Below, in pieces: positions 1 through 8,041 of a DNA stretch of 17,409 nt. The position numbers were made by a program, and so were the translations under genes. The notes under the pieces are model-generated. The model did no database searches. It saw nothing but the letters and a program-made list of their open reading frames with translations, and was not told the origin of the DNA. Positions within the stretch are counted from its first letter, which is position 1; every line of letters begins with the position of its first letter. Source of the DNA: Actinomycetota bacterium. Its GTDB lineage: Bacteria; Actinomycetota; Actinomycetes; Nanopelagicales; Nanopelagicaceae. Location: contig JAPLBK010000040.1 of the NCBI GenBank assembly GCA_026392775.1, forward strand, positions 1 through 17,409, given 5' to 3'.

Positions 1-1
1 T

Positions 2-148
2 GATGGTGCTGTCCATGTTGAAGGACCAGCTGCCTGGGCAATTGAATTCAATCGAGCGGCATTTGATGCTGGAATAACGCTCTCTCAGTTAACACCACAG
101 CTACCAAACCTTGAAGAAACCTTCTTTGAAATGACAGGTGACAAATAA
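2..148 (+). CDS. ABC transporter ATP-binding protein, C-terminal end (partial)
   Basis: Only the last 48 residues are in the window; the frame is open from base 2 and ends in TAA at 146-148. The visible part ends with LPNLEETFFEMTGDK, which resembles the C-terminal 'LEEVFF.LT' tail common in ATPases of ABC-2 type exporters (family knowledge). Its stop codon shares one base with the ATG of the following permease (TAATG), so the two are almost certainly translationally coupled subunits of one exporter. The Walker motifs lie outside the window, so the assignment rests on the tail and the neighbour. The substrate cannot be inferred. Confidence 0.75.
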   Translation, partial: DGAVHVEGPAAWAIEFNRAAFDAGITLSQLTPQLPNLEETFFEMTGDK

Positions 149-954
149 TGTGGAATGTAACTTTTGCTGAACTGCGCAAACTGCGCCGTCCTACTTTGTT
201 TTTTGGCACTATGGGCGCAGTTGTTTTCTTTAGTGCGCTTTTTTCATCACTCCTTTTTCTCCTTATTGATTCACCACAAGGCAACTCTGATCGCGGTCGA
301 ATGGTTGGCCGTGAAGTGCTTGGTCTTGCAACTGGTGGGGTCCAAGGTTTTAGCAGCGTGGGCGGATTCTTAGGAATCATTGCACTCTGTGTATTTGCAG
401 CACAAACTGCCCAGGAATACACCTTTGGAACTCTACGAAATTTACTGGTTCGCCAACCCGGCCGACTGCGCATATTGCTTGGCAAATTTATTGCTATGAA
501 GTTATTTGCTCTAATCATGATTGTTTTATCAGCCATCATCAGCATTGGCGCATCAGTCATTCTTGCCCCTAGAGCTAAAGTTTCAACTGATCTTTGGTTT
601 GGCACAGATGGACGCCATGCAATCTTCACGACCTTTATTAACGTCACAATTTCAGTGATTGGCTTTGGAACTATTGGGATGGTGCTTGGCTTGCTGCTTC
701 GCTCACCGATTAGCGCGATTTCACTGGGAGTTTTATGGCTATTAATCGTAGAAAACTTATTAATTGCAGTTAAAAACTCTTGGGAAAAGTGGCTGCCAGG
801 TGCCCAGTTGCAAGCAATAGCATCTGGTGGAGCTCCATCGGGGCGTTCAGCAGGAATCGATTATTCACATGCACTTCTAGTTGGCGGAATCTATGTTGCC
901 ATCGGAGCATTGATTGCATCATTCCTATTTGTTCGCCGTGATGTAGCTAATTAG
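148..954 (+). CDS. ABC-2 type transporter permease
   Basis: A 268-residue integral membrane protein with about six hydrophobic segments, roughly residues 18-40, 66-88, 113-140, 160-184, 190-208 and 242-263. The stretch around residues 86-106 (AAQTAQEYTFGTLRNLLVRQ) is the 'E...GTlR.lL..P.sR' cytoplasmic motif typical of ABC-2 permeases. The ATG overlaps the stop of the upstream ATPase by one base, so both are made from the same message. It is not FtsX-like: it lacks the large extracellular loop after TM1. Substrate unknown; the family includes drug, lipid and peptide exporters. No convincing terminator follows in the 75-base gap. Confidence 0.85.
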   Translation: MWNVTFAELRKLRRPTLFFGTMGAVVFFSALFSSLLFLLIDSPQGNSDRGRMVGREVLGLATGGVQGFSSVGGFLGIIALCVFAAQTAQEYTFGTLRNLLVRQPGRLRILLGKFIAMKLFALIMIVLSAIISIGASVILAPRAKVSTDLWFGTDGRHAIFTTFINVTISVIGFGTIGMVLGLLLRSPISAISLGVLWLLIVENLLIAVKNSWEKWLPGAQLQAIASGGAPSGRSAGIDYSHALLVGGIYVAIGALIASFLFVRRDVAN

Positions 955-1002
955 AGACATCAGCACCTAAAACCATAGTTTTCTAAGAGTCACCATTTAT
1001 TC

Positions 1003-1028
1003 TTAAGACCTTCCTCTGGAGGTCTTAA
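1003..1028 (+). promoter_or_regulatory. Inverted repeat enclosing the Shine-Dalgarno of the NlpC/P60 gene
   Basis: TTAAGACC (1003-1010) and GGTCTTAA (1021-1028) form a perfect 8-bp stem. Inside it TCC (1012-1014) can pair with GGA (1018-1020) across a three-base loop, leaving one bulged T. The only good ribosome binding site, GGAGG at 1018-1022, lies wholly in the 3' arm, and the TTG start follows one base after the stem. This could mask translation initiation. No T-run follows, so it does not look like an intrinsic terminator. The structure is seen in sequence; the regulatory role is inferred. Confidence 0.5.
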
Positions 1029-1029
1029 T

Positions 1030-2232
1030 TTGAAAAAATACCGAGCGATTTCACTTGCTCTTGCCCTTGGTCTGACGCTCACAACAGCGCCGGCTCTGGC
1101 AAAGACCCCAAAACCAACAGTGGCTGAAATTGAAGCAGCAAAGAAAATTGAAGCTGCAAAGAAAAAAGCTGCAGATGCACAAGCTGCAAAGTTAGCGGCA
1201 GCAAATCTAACTCTGACATCCTTAACTGCAAAAGCAAATGCAGCAACGGCCCTTTATGTGAAAGCCCAAAAGGAGTTAGCTATAGCTGTGACGGCAGCAC
1301 GTGCAGCAGCGCAATATGCGGCAGAGACAGCCGCTGCTGTTTCAGAAGCACATCGTGTTATTGGGCGCCTTGCAGCAAATGCATACATCATGGGTGGAAG
1401 CATGACTGACATCGAACCATTGCTTAGCTCAAATGGACCACAAGATTTGATAGATCAACTCAGCACATTAAGTAGTTTAGGAACTAAAAATACCATTGCT
1501 CTTGAGCGATTTAAGGCTGCAGAAGTAATTGCGCGAGCTGCGAAAAAAGCAGCCGATAATGCAAAAATTGAACAGCAAAAAGCAACAGATAAAGTTGCTG
1601 CAGCCAAGAAGGTCGCAGATGATGCAAAAGCCGAGCAAGCAAAAGAAGTAGCAAAACTTCAAAAGGTTCAAGACGCACTGATGAAAGAGTTGATGAGTGC
1701 AAGAAAAGTTAGAACAACTCTTGAACAACAACGACAGTTGGCATTACTTGAAGAAGCTCAAGCGAATCAGGCAGATCAAACACCAGGACAAAAGAGTGTG
1801 TGGCCAGATATTGGTTTTAAGGGCCGTTCAACAGTTAGAACAACGCAAGCACAGCGCGATAAGGCCGTGGCCTTTGCAAAGGTTCAAGTCCTCGCACGAA
1901 CGCCGTATGTGTGGGGAACACAAGGGCCAAATACTTTTGACTGTTCTGGTTTGGTATATGCCGCTTATAAATCAGCTGGTTTGTCATGGCCGGATTGGGA
2001 TCGCCTTAACTCAGCGCTGTATTCGGGCTACACCAAGCATGTTTCACTCAATGAATTAGTGCCGGGTGACCTCTTGTTCTATTCCTATAAGGGAACAATT
2101 TCAACCATTCACCACATCTCCATTTACGCTGGAAACGGCATGATGTGGGAGGCCAACTCCAAGGACAGAGGCCTGCTGTTCTCAAGTATTTATAGCGTTA
2201 AGGGCTTAATGCCATTTGGTGGTCGGGTCTAG
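1030..2232 (+). CDS. Secreted coiled-coil NlpC/P60 peptidoglycan endopeptidase (RipA/RipC-like)
   Basis: A 400-residue protein predicted to cut peptide stems of peptidoglycan outside the membrane. Residues 1-25 are a signal peptide (MKKYRAI then a Leu/Ala core, AxA-type site near ALA-KT). Residues about 30-240 are Ala/Lys/Glu-rich and probably two coiled-coil stretches around a short break (about 120-150), as in CwlO/PcsB/RipC-type hydrolases. Residues about 272-400 are the NlpC/P60 domain: Cys305 in TFDCSGLVY, His362 in HHISIYAGNG, and Glu374 where many family members have His. M. tuberculosis RipA also uses a Cys-His-Glu triad, so the enzyme is probably active. The start is TTG, chosen because GGAGG lies 7 bases upstream and the signal peptide begins there; no ATG or GTG precedes it in frame nearby. 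It lies just before tilS-hpt-ftsH, where other actinobacteria often carry a different wall enzyme. Confidence 0.9.
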   Translation: MKKYRAISLALALGLTLTTAPALAKTPKPTVAEIEAAKKIEAAKKKAADAQAAKLAAANLTLTSLTAKANAATALYVKAQKELAIAVTAARAAAQYAAETAAAVSEAHRVIGRLAANAYIMGGSMTDIEPLLSSNGPQDLIDQLSTLSSLGTKNTIALERFKAAEVIARAAKKAADNAKIEQQKATDKVAAAKKVADDAKAEQAKEVAKLQKVQDALMKELMSARKVRTTLEQQRQLALLEEAQANQADQTPGQKSVWPDIGFKGRSTVRTTQAQRDKAVAFAKVQVLARTPYVWGTQGPNTFDCSGLVYAAYKSAGLSWPDWDRLNSALYSGYTKHVSLNELVPGDLLFYSYKGTISTIHHISIYAGNGMMWEANSKDRGLLFSSIYSVKGLMPFGGRV

Positions 2233-2241
2233 TCTTAAGGT
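2230..2241 (+). promoter_or_regulatory. Possible -10 element for leaderless tilS transcription
   Basis: TAGTCT (2230-2235) matches the actinobacterial TANNNT -10 pattern and sits six bases before the tilS ATG, the spacing expected if transcription begins at the A of the start codon. tilS has no properly spaced Shine-Dalgarno: AAGG at 2237-2240 is only one base from the ATG. No clear -35 hexamer is seen. The match is short, so this is tentative. Confidence 0.3.
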
Positions 2242-3192
2242 ATGAGTTCACAGCTTTCAGCCATTCGCAGTGCCGTTCGGCCTTTCCTAGAAAAAATGGA
2301 GGCTGGTGATCGTATTGTCGTTGCAGTTTCAGGTGGTGCAGATTCCTTAGCGCTTGCTTATGCACTATCGCAAGAAGTAAAGAAGTTAGCTTTGCAGTTA
2401 TTGGCCGTAACTATTGATCATCAGCTGCAAAATAAATCAGCAGAGCAAGCTGGCATTGTTGTTGAACAAATGAAAGAGATTGGTATTGAGTGCAACGTTG
2501 TGAAAGTGAGCGTTGAAATTACAGATGGCCTAGAAGCATCAGCGCGCAAGGCGCGATATGGTGCGTTAGATAATTTACAAGCAGATGCAATTTTCTTAGG
2601 TCACACTCACAATGATCAAGCCGAAAGCGTTTTGCTTGGACTAGCACGAGGTTCAGGTACTCGATCACTCTCAGGTATGGCAGAAGTTAATGGAAGATAT
2701 ATTCGCCCTTTTCTTACGATTACTCGCGCGCAAACTGAAAGTGTTTGTCATGAAATTGGTTTAACACCTTGGAATGATCCACACAATAAGGATTCACAAT
2801 TTGCACGAGTCCGAGTTCGCACACAAGCTCTGCCGGTTTTAGAAGAGACAATTGGCCCAGGAATTTGCGATGCCCTAGTACGAAGCGCCCAACTACTGCG
2901 AGATGATGCTGATGCGCTCGATCAATGGGCAGAAGAAGAAATTGTGGGATTAGAACTCCATGATTTGGATTGCTCCTACTTGCAGGGCCTACCTAGAGCC
3001 ATCCGTTCTCGAATTATTCGCCGAGCTATCTATGTCGCCGGCGCCCCATCAGGATCAGTCACAGTTGAGCATGTGGGGACGGTAGAGGCCCTGATTTGCG
3101 CGTGGAATGGCCAAGGTCCCGCTCATTTACCCGGCGGTGTGAAGGTTGAGCGTTTTTCGGGCAGACTTTCGCTCTCACGTCACCAACCATAG
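2242..3192 (+). CDS. tilS: tRNA(Ile)-lysidine synthase
   Basis: The enzyme joins lysine to C34 of the CAU-anticodon tRNA-Ile using ATP, so that it reads AUA. The N-terminal PP-loop ATPase domain carries SGGADS at residues 30-35 and the second signature HTHNDQAE at 121-128, followed by LLGLARGSG. The segment NDPHNKDSQFARVRVR near 168-183 is the conserved 'DpsN.d..f.RnriR' region. At 316 residues it is the short form usual in actinobacteria, lacking the extra C-terminal domain of the E. coli enzyme. It starts 9 bases after the NlpC/P60 stop and is followed 8 bases later by hpt, the usual partner. Confidence 0.95.
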   Translation: MSSQLSAIRSAVRPFLEKMEAGDRIVVAVSGGADSLALAYALSQEVKKLALQLLAVTIDHQLQNKSAEQAGIVVEQMKEIGIECNVVKVSVEITDGLEASARKARYGALDNLQADAIFLGHTHNDQAESVLLGLARGSGTRSLSGMAEVNGRYIRPFLTITRAQTESVCHEIGLTPWNDPHNKDSQFARVRVRTQALPVLEETIGPGICDALVRSAQLLRDDADALDQWAEEEIVGLELHDLDCSYLQGLPRAIRSRIIRRAIYVAGAPSGSVTVEHVGTVEALICAWNGQGPAHLPGGVKVERFSGRLSLSRHQP

Positions 3193-3200
3193 GGAGCACC

Positions 3201-3752
3201 GTGGATTTAGCAGCAGTCGCAGGCGATATCGAGCGCGTCATTGTCACCGAAGAAGCTTTGCAAGCACGCATTAAAGAACTAGCTGCACAGATTGATAGAG
3301 ATTATGAAGGTAAAGATTTACTGCTTATCGGTGTTTTGAAAGGCGCAGTTATAGCTGTCGCCGATCTTTCACGTGCTCTTCAGCGTCACGTTGAAATGGA
3401 TTGGATGGCTGTTTCTTCATATGGTTCTGGAACCAAATCAAGTGGTGTTGTTCGCATTCTTAAGGATTTAGATCGCGACATCACTGGTCGCAATGTTTTG
3501 ATTGTTGAAGACATTGTTGATTCGGGTCTAACACTCTCATGGCTTAAATCTAATCTTGAATCACGTGGTGCAGGTACCGTTGAGATTCTTTCAATCTTGC
3601 GGAAGCCTGAAGCAGCAAAGGTTCATGTTGAGGTTAAGTATGTCGGATTTGAAATTCCACCTGATTTTGTTGTCGGTTATGGACTTGATTTTGATGAGAA
3701 ATATCGCAACCTTCCATTTATTGCTGTGCTTGCCAAGCACATGTATTCATAA
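3201..3752 (+). CDS. hpt: Hypoxanthine-guanine phosphoribosyltransferase
   Basis: A purine salvage enzyme of 183 residues that converts hypoxanthine or guanine plus PRPP to IMP or GMP. The PRPP-binding signature VLIVEDIVDSGLTL is at residues 99-112, the LKG loop at 46-48, and the purine-pocket region DFVVGYGLD (155-163) then DEKYRNLP (165-172). The GTG start is chosen because AGGGAG (3191-3196), overlapping the tilS stop, is well spaced, and the length agrees with the family. It lies between tilS and ftsH, as in most actinobacteria. Confidence 0.95.
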   Translation: MDLAAVAGDIERVIVTEEALQARIKELAAQIDRDYEGKDLLLIGVLKGAVIAVADLSRALQRHVEMDWMAVSSYGSGTKSSGVVRILKDLDRDITGRNVLIVEDIVDSGLTLSWLKSNLESRGAGTVEILSILRKPEAAKVHVEVKYVGFEIPPDFVVGYGLDFDEKYRNLPFIAVLAKHMYS

Positions 3753-3786
3753 GAATTCATTCCCCACGAAACGAGACAATTAAGTT

Positions 3787-5835
3787 ATGACTGACGCTAA
3801 AAAATCAAAGAAGAAAAGCCCAGTTAAGAAGAGCTTTTCTGGCAAAGCATCTTCTAAGAAACCAACAACGCGCTCTGGCCGTATATTGCGTGGACCGTTG
3901 TTCTGGATTCTAATTGCAATCTTTGGTGTTTCAATCTTTGGTCAGATTAGCGCTGCTGGAAATCGCTATACCCAAATCGAAACCTCTCAGGCCCTAGATG
4001 CAATTGCACGCTCATCAGTGGAATCTGCTGAAATTGTTGATAAGGATCAAAAGATTCGCTTAGTTTTAAAACCAGGTTCTTCCATTAAAGGTGCAACAAA
4101 GGTGGAGGCTTCTTATGTTGCCCGCCAAGAACCCACACTTATTGATGCTTTAACCGGTAATCCACCTTCAAAAGGCTGGAATGTAAAAGTCCCATCTCAG
4201 TCATTATTAGTTTCATTCTTGATCTCGATTGTTCCATTCTTGCTTATTGGATTCCTATTCTTCTGGATGATGAGTCAAGCCCAAGGCGGGAACAAGGTAT
4301 TTCAATTTGGCCGATCACGAGCAAAGCTGCAAAGTAACGATGTTCCAAAGACAACGTTTAAAGATGTTGCAGGTGCCGATGAAGCCATTGCTGAACTTGA
4401 TGAGATTAAGGACTTTCTGGCCAACCCAGATAAATACGGGGCATTAGGGGCAAAGATTCCAAAGGGTGTTTTGCTCTTTGGTCCCCCAGGAACAGGTAAG
4501 ACTCTTCTTGCTCGCGCAGTTGCTGGTGAAGCAAATGTTCCTTTCTATTCAATCTCTGGCTCTGATTTTGTGGAAATGTTTGTTGGCGTTGGTGCAGCCC
4601 GTGTTCGCGATCTTTTCAATCAAGCAAAAGAGAATGCACCTGCAATTGTCTTTGTTGATGAAATAGATGCCGTTGGTCGCCAACGCGGTGCTGGTATGGG
4701 TGGCGGCCATGATGAGCGCGAACAAACTCTCAATCAATTATTGGTTGAAATGGATGGCTTTGAAGAAAATACAAAAGTTATTTTAATTGCTGCAACTAAT
4801 CGTCCAGATGTTTTAGATCCAGCGCTGCTTCGCCCAGGACGCTTTGATCGCCAAATCGCAGTTGATCGCCCTGATCTTAAAGGACGTGAAGCGATTCTTG
4901 CTGTGCACGCTAAGGGCAAACCATTGGCTGATGATGTGAAATTACTTGACTATGCACGTCGCACACCAGGTTTTACTGGGGCAGATCTTGCAAATGTTCT
5001 AAACGAAGCAGCGTTGCTCACTGCACGTGAGGAAAAGAAATTCATTACTAACAAAGAACTTGATGAGTCTATTGATCGTGTAATGGCTGGACCACAGCGT
5101 AAATCAAGGATTATGAGTGACTCTGAGCGCAGAGTTACCGCTTATCACGAAGCCGGACATGCACTTGTTGCACATGCTTTGCCACATACAGATCCAGTTC
5201 ACAAAATTACAATCATGCCTCGAGGTCGCGCTCTTGGCTACACCATGGTGCTACCTGATGAGGATAAGTACTCAACCACTCGTAATCAATTATTGGATCA
5301 ATTGGCATATTCATTAGGTGGTAGAGCAGCTGAGGAGTTAATTTTTCATGACCCATCAACAGGTGCATCCAATGACATTGAAAAGGCAACGGCCCTTGCT
5401 CGCGCAATGGTTACCCAATATGGAATGACTGAAGCAATCGGTGCAATCAAGCTTGGTGGGGGAAGTACTGAGCCATTCTTAGGTCGTGACTACGGACATC
5501 AGCGCGACTACTCAGAAAATATTGCAGCGGTAGTGGATCGAGAGATCCGCACTCTTATCGAAAATGCTCACCAAGAAGCCTTTGATATCTTGGGGGCAAA
5601 TCGCAAGATTCTTGATGAGATGGTCTTAGTACTTCTAGAAAAAGAAACCTTAAATAAGGAAGAGATTGCTCGAATCTTTAAAAAGGTTAGAGCAGTAACA
5701 CCACGTCCAGCTTGGACAGGTTCACCTACACGTATACCTTCAACACAACCTCCAGTAGATGTTCCTGAAAGAGTTGTTGAGGTGGAAGTAAAGAAACCAG
5801 CACGTCGAAAGAAGTCTGCAAGTGACGATAAGTAA
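3787..5835 (+). CDS. ftsH: ATP-dependent zinc metalloprotease FtsH
   Basis: A membrane-anchored AAA+ protease of 682 residues that degrades membrane and short-lived regulatory proteins. TM1 is about residues 37-56 and TM2 about 139-162, enclosing the small extracytoplasmic domain. The AAA module has Walker A GPPGTGKT (232-239), Walker B IVFVDEID (287-294) and the arginine-finger region [18 protein letters not shown] (338-355). The peptidase has HEAGH (454-458) with Asp530 in [11 protein letters not shown] as probable third zinc ligand. Before TM1 there is a Lys/Ser-rich tail of about 36 residues; the next in-frame Met is in TM2, so this tail is real if ATG 3787 is the start. The C-terminus also ends in a Pro/Lys-rich tail. 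It overlaps folE by 14 bases. Confidence 0.97.
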   Translation: MTDAKKSKKKSPVKKSFSGKASSKKPTTRSGRILRGPLFWILIAIFGVSIFGQISAAGNRYTQIETSQALDAIARSSVESAEIVDKDQKIRLVLKPGSSIKGATKVEASYVARQEPTLIDALTGNPPSKGWNVKVPSQSLLVSFLISIVPFLLIGFLFFWMMSQAQGGNKVFQFGRSRAKLQSNDVPKTTFKDVAGADEAIAELDEIKDFLANPDKYGALGAKIPKGVLLFGPPGTGKTLLARAVAGEANVPFYSISGSDFVEMFVGVGAARVRDLFNQAKENAPAIVFVDEIDAVGRQRGAGMGGGHDEREQTLNQLLVEMDGFEENTKVILIAATNRPDVLDPALLRPGRFDRQIAVDRPDLKGREAILAVHAKGKPLADDVKLLDYARRTPGFTGADLANVLNEAALLTAREEKKFITNKELDESIDRVMAGPQRKSRIMSDSERRVTAYHEAGHALVAHALPHTDPVHKITIMPRGRALGYTMVLPDEDKYSTTRNQLLDQLAYSLGGRAAEELIFHDPSTGASNDIEKATALARAMVTQYGMTEAIGAIKLGGGSTEPFLGRDYGHQRDYSENIAAVVDREIRTLIENAHQEAFDILGANRKILDEMVLVLLEKETLNKEEIARIFKKVRAVTPRPAWTGSPTRIPSTQPPVDVPERVVEVEVKKPARRKKSASDDK

Positions 5836-6424
5836 AGTTACAGTCACTGACGGTCGCGCATCGGGTACCTATGACCAAGCGCGGGCAGAAAAAGCTGTGC
5901 GCGAACTACTTCTTGCATTAGGTGAAGATCCAGATCGTGAAGGATTGAAAGAAACTCCTGCGCGTGTAGCAAGGGCTATGAAGGAAAACTTTGAGGGCCT
6001 ATGGCAATCACCAGAAGATGTATTAACTACGACTTTTGATATTGGCCATGAGGAGCTAGTAATTGTGCGCGATATTGAGGTCTATTCACATTGTGAACAC
6101 CACCTCACTCCATTCCATGGTGTTGCACATGTTGGTTATATCCCAAGCGGAAAGATAACTGGACTCTCCAAGATCGCTCGCTTAGTGGATATGTATTCGC
6201 GCAGACCACAGGTACAAGAGCGCCTGACCACTCAGATTGCTGATGCGATGGTTAACATCTTGAATCCACTGGGTGTAATTGTGATTATTGATTGTGAACA
6301 CTTGTGTATGTCGATGCGTGGAGTTAAGAAGTCCAACGCTCGCACAACGACAAGTGCGGTGCGGGGTGTATTACAAAACACGACAACTCGTGCTGAAGCG
6401 ATTAGCTTAATTACGAATCGGTAA
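5822..6424 (+). CDS. folE: GTP cyclohydrolase I
   Basis: Catalyses the first step of tetrahydrofolate synthesis, GTP to 7,8-dihydroneopterin triphosphate plus formate. The zinc and active-site motif [10 protein letters not shown] gives Cys91, His93 and His94; the third zinc ligand Cys162 is in [13 protein letters not shown]. The length of 200 residues fits the family. It starts with GTG inside the last codons of ftsH (14-base overlap), with an A/G-rich stretch (GAAAGAAG) just upstream, so translation is probably coupled. It is the first gene of a folE-folP-folB-folK run. Confidence 0.96.
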   Translation: MTISKVTVTDGRASGTYDQARAEKAVRELLLALGEDPDREGLKETPARVARAMKENFEGLWQSPEDVLTTTFDIGHEELVIVRDIEVYSHCEHHLTPFHGVAHVGYIPSGKITGLSKIARLVDMYSRRPQVQERLTTQIADAMVNILNPLGVIVIIDCEHLCMSMRGVKKSNARTTTSAVRGVLQNTTTRAEAISLITNR

Positions 6425-6429
6425 TCACC

Positions 6430-7185
6430 GTGATTGTCATGGGCATTTTAAATGTCACACCCGATTCATTTGCTGACGGCGGACGCCATAATGATTTTGA
6501 AGCTGCAGTAAATCACGCTCATGAGATGCTGGCAGAAGGCGTTGACATCATTGATATTGGTGGTGAATCAACTAAGCCAGGTGTTGAACGTGTTTCTGAA
6601 GAAGAAGAACTTGCTCGAGTTATTCCAGTAATTAAAGAGTTAGCAAAAACTGGTGCTCGAATCAGTATCGACACGATGCGTGCCAGTACTGCCAGGGCTG
6701 CCATTGAAGCTGGGGCACACATTATTAATGATGTCAGCGGTGGGTTAGCTGATCCAGAGATGCTGCCAACTGCAGCACAATTAGGTGTGCCCTACATTGC
6801 CATGCACTGGCGGGGACATTCAAAAGATATGAATTCACGGGCAGTTTATGGTGATGTAGTTAAGGATGTAATTTCAGAGCTGCAGGAAAGAGTGAGTGCT
6901 GCGCTAGATGCCGGGATCACTAAAGAGAATTTGATGATTGATCCAGGTATTGGCTTTGCTAAAGAGGCCCACCACAACTGGGAAATCATTGATTCCATTG
7001 ATGAATTTGTAGCTCTTGGCTATCCAGTATTAGTTGGAGGTTCTCGTAAACGCTTTCTTGGGGGAGATAATCCCGACGAGCGCGAAGTGGCAACTATCGA
7101 GTTAACTAAACGCCTATCCACATCGGGCATTTGGGGAGTTAGAGTTCACTCTGTGAAAGCACACAAGGAAGTTCTCAGCTCATGA
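6430..7185 (+). CDS. folP: Dihydropteroate synthase
   Basis: Condenses dihydropterin pyrophosphate with p-aminobenzoate to give dihydropteroate; it is the sulfonamide target. The TIM-barrel motifs are all visible: NVTPDSF (8-14), DIGGESTKPG (42-51), SIDTMRA (79-85), ND (100-101), DPGIGFAK (171-178), GGSRKRFL (203-210) and RVHSVKAHKE (238-247). The 251-residue length is slightly short because the protein begins almost at the first motif. GTG 6430 is the most upstream start possible before an in-frame TGA at 6394-6396; ATG 6439 is an alternative. Five bases separate it from folE, and its stop overlaps folB (ATGA). Confidence 0.95.
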   Translation: MIVMGILNVTPDSFADGGRHNDFEAAVNHAHEMLAEGVDIIDIGGESTKPGVERVSEEEELARVIPVIKELAKTGARISIDTMRASTARAAIEAGAHIINDVSGGLADPEMLPTAAQLGVPYIAMHWRGHSKDMNSRAVYGDVVKDVISELQERVSAALDAGITKENLMIDPGIGFAKEAHHNWEIIDSIDEFVALGYPVLVGGSRKRFLGGDNPDEREVATIELTKRLSTSGIWGVRVHSVKAHKEVLSS

Positions 7186-7544
7186 GTGATCAGATATTTC
7201 TAACCGGCATTGCAGGTTTTGGATATCACGGTCTTTTTGATCACGAACGCAAAAATGGTCAGGATTTCTTTGTAGACGTTACATTAACCGTGGATCTAAC
7301 CGCTGCGTCAAAAAGCGATGAAATCCATGACACAGTCAATTATGCAGAGATAACAAATTTAGTTGTTAAGCACATAACTACAGATCCAGTTAATTTAATT
7401 GAGAAATTAGCTGGTCGTATTGCTGATCAGATTCTTGCAGACCATGTGAAAGTTTCAGTAGCTACAATCACCGTTCATAAACCACAAGCTCCAGTGGATG
7501 CAGTTCTTAAAGATATTGCCGTGCAGGTCTCACGTAAGCGATGA
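7182..7544 (+). CDS. folB: Dihydroneopterin aldolase
   Basis: Cleaves 7,8-dihydroneopterin to 6-hydroxymethyl-dihydropterin and glycolaldehyde. The 120-residue length is normal. Visible landmarks are the substrate loop YHGLFDHERKNGQDF (15-29, with conserved Glu22), Tyr54 in VNYAEI, Glu74 in LIEKLAG, and the catalytic lysine Lys100 in VHKPQAPV. The ATG overlaps the folP stop, and the TGA overlaps the folK ATG, both as ATGA, so three folate enzymes are translationally coupled. Confidence 0.94.
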   Translation: MSDQIFLTGIAGFGYHGLFDHERKNGQDFFVDVTLTVDLTAASKSDEIHDTVNYAEITNLVVKHITTDPVNLIEKLAGRIADQILADHVKVSVATITVHKPQAPVDAVLKDIAVQVSRKR

Positions 7545-7990
7545 AGGCAGTTATTGCACTTGGTGCAAATATTGGAAATCCGAGAGAAAATCTAGATCTT
7601 GCCGTTGCGCTACTAAGAGAAGCTACTGATTTTCAAAGTGTTTCTTCTTATTACTCCACTGCACCCGTTGGTGGGCCAGAACAACCTGATTATCTCAACG
7701 CAATCTGCATAGTTGAAAGTGATTTGCCAGCAATTGATTTACTCTCTCTATTGCATGGTATTGAAAAATCTATGGGTAGAGAGAGAATTGAACGGTGGGG
7801 CCCACGAATAATTGATTTAGATATTATTCAATATGGATCACTTCTTAGTAAGAGTGAAGAGCTAGAACTGCCACATCCGCGGGCGCATGAGCGCCGCTTT
7901 GTTTTAGAGCCTTGGTTTCAAATAGAACCCGATGCCATCCTGCTTACACATGGGAAAATAAGCCAGCTTTTGGAGCAATTGCCTAAGTAA
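7541..7990 (+). CDS. folK: 2-amino-4-hydroxy-6-hydroxymethyldihydropteridine pyrophosphokinase
   Basis: Transfers pyrophosphate from ATP to the FolB product, making the substrate of FolP. At 149 residues it is of usual size. It carries LGANIGNPRENL (7-18), YYSTAPVGGPEQPDYLN (37-53) and the signature RWGPRIIDLDI (85-95), whose Asp92 and Asp94 bind magnesium, then HPRAHERRFVL (112-122). It is the last gene of the folate operon; a 51-base gap follows. Confidence 0.95.
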   Translation: MKAVIALGANIGNPRENLDLAVALLREATDFQSVSSYYSTAPVGGPEQPDYLNAICIVESDLPAIDLLSLLHGIEKSMGRERIERWGPRIIDLDIIQYGSLLSKSEELELPHPRAHERRFVLEPWFQIEPDAILLTHGKISQLLEQLPK

Positions 7991-7999
7991 CCCTAAACT
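7970..7999 (+). promoter_or_regulatory. Possible promoter for panC-coaX
   Basis: TTGGAG (7970-7975) and TAAACT (7994-7999) are separated by 18 bases and would start transcription in the folK-panC gap, about 35 bases before the panC ATG. The gap is one of the few in the window large enough for a promoter, and panC has its own Shine-Dalgarno (GGAG at 8031-8034, 7 bases from ATG). The -35 is weak, so confidence is low. Confidence 0.28.
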
Positions 8000-8041
8000 T
8001 GTCTTATCTTGCCCGGTACCTGAAAGGACTGGAGCCACACG

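Noticed and set aside
48..647. 199-codon minus-strand frame opposite the ABC permease
   Set aside because: It opposes a clear six-helix permease, has basic, low-plausibility composition and no recognisable motif; shadow frame.
969..982. AAAAC-CATA-GTTTT hairpin after the ABC permease gene as a terminator
   Set aside because: The stem is short and almost all A-T, and no T-run follows it.
1477..1731. Minus-strand frames rich in Cys/Phe/Leu opposite the coiled coil of the NlpC/P60 gene
   Set aside because: They are complements of Ala/Lys-rich codons; hydrophobic content is an artefact.
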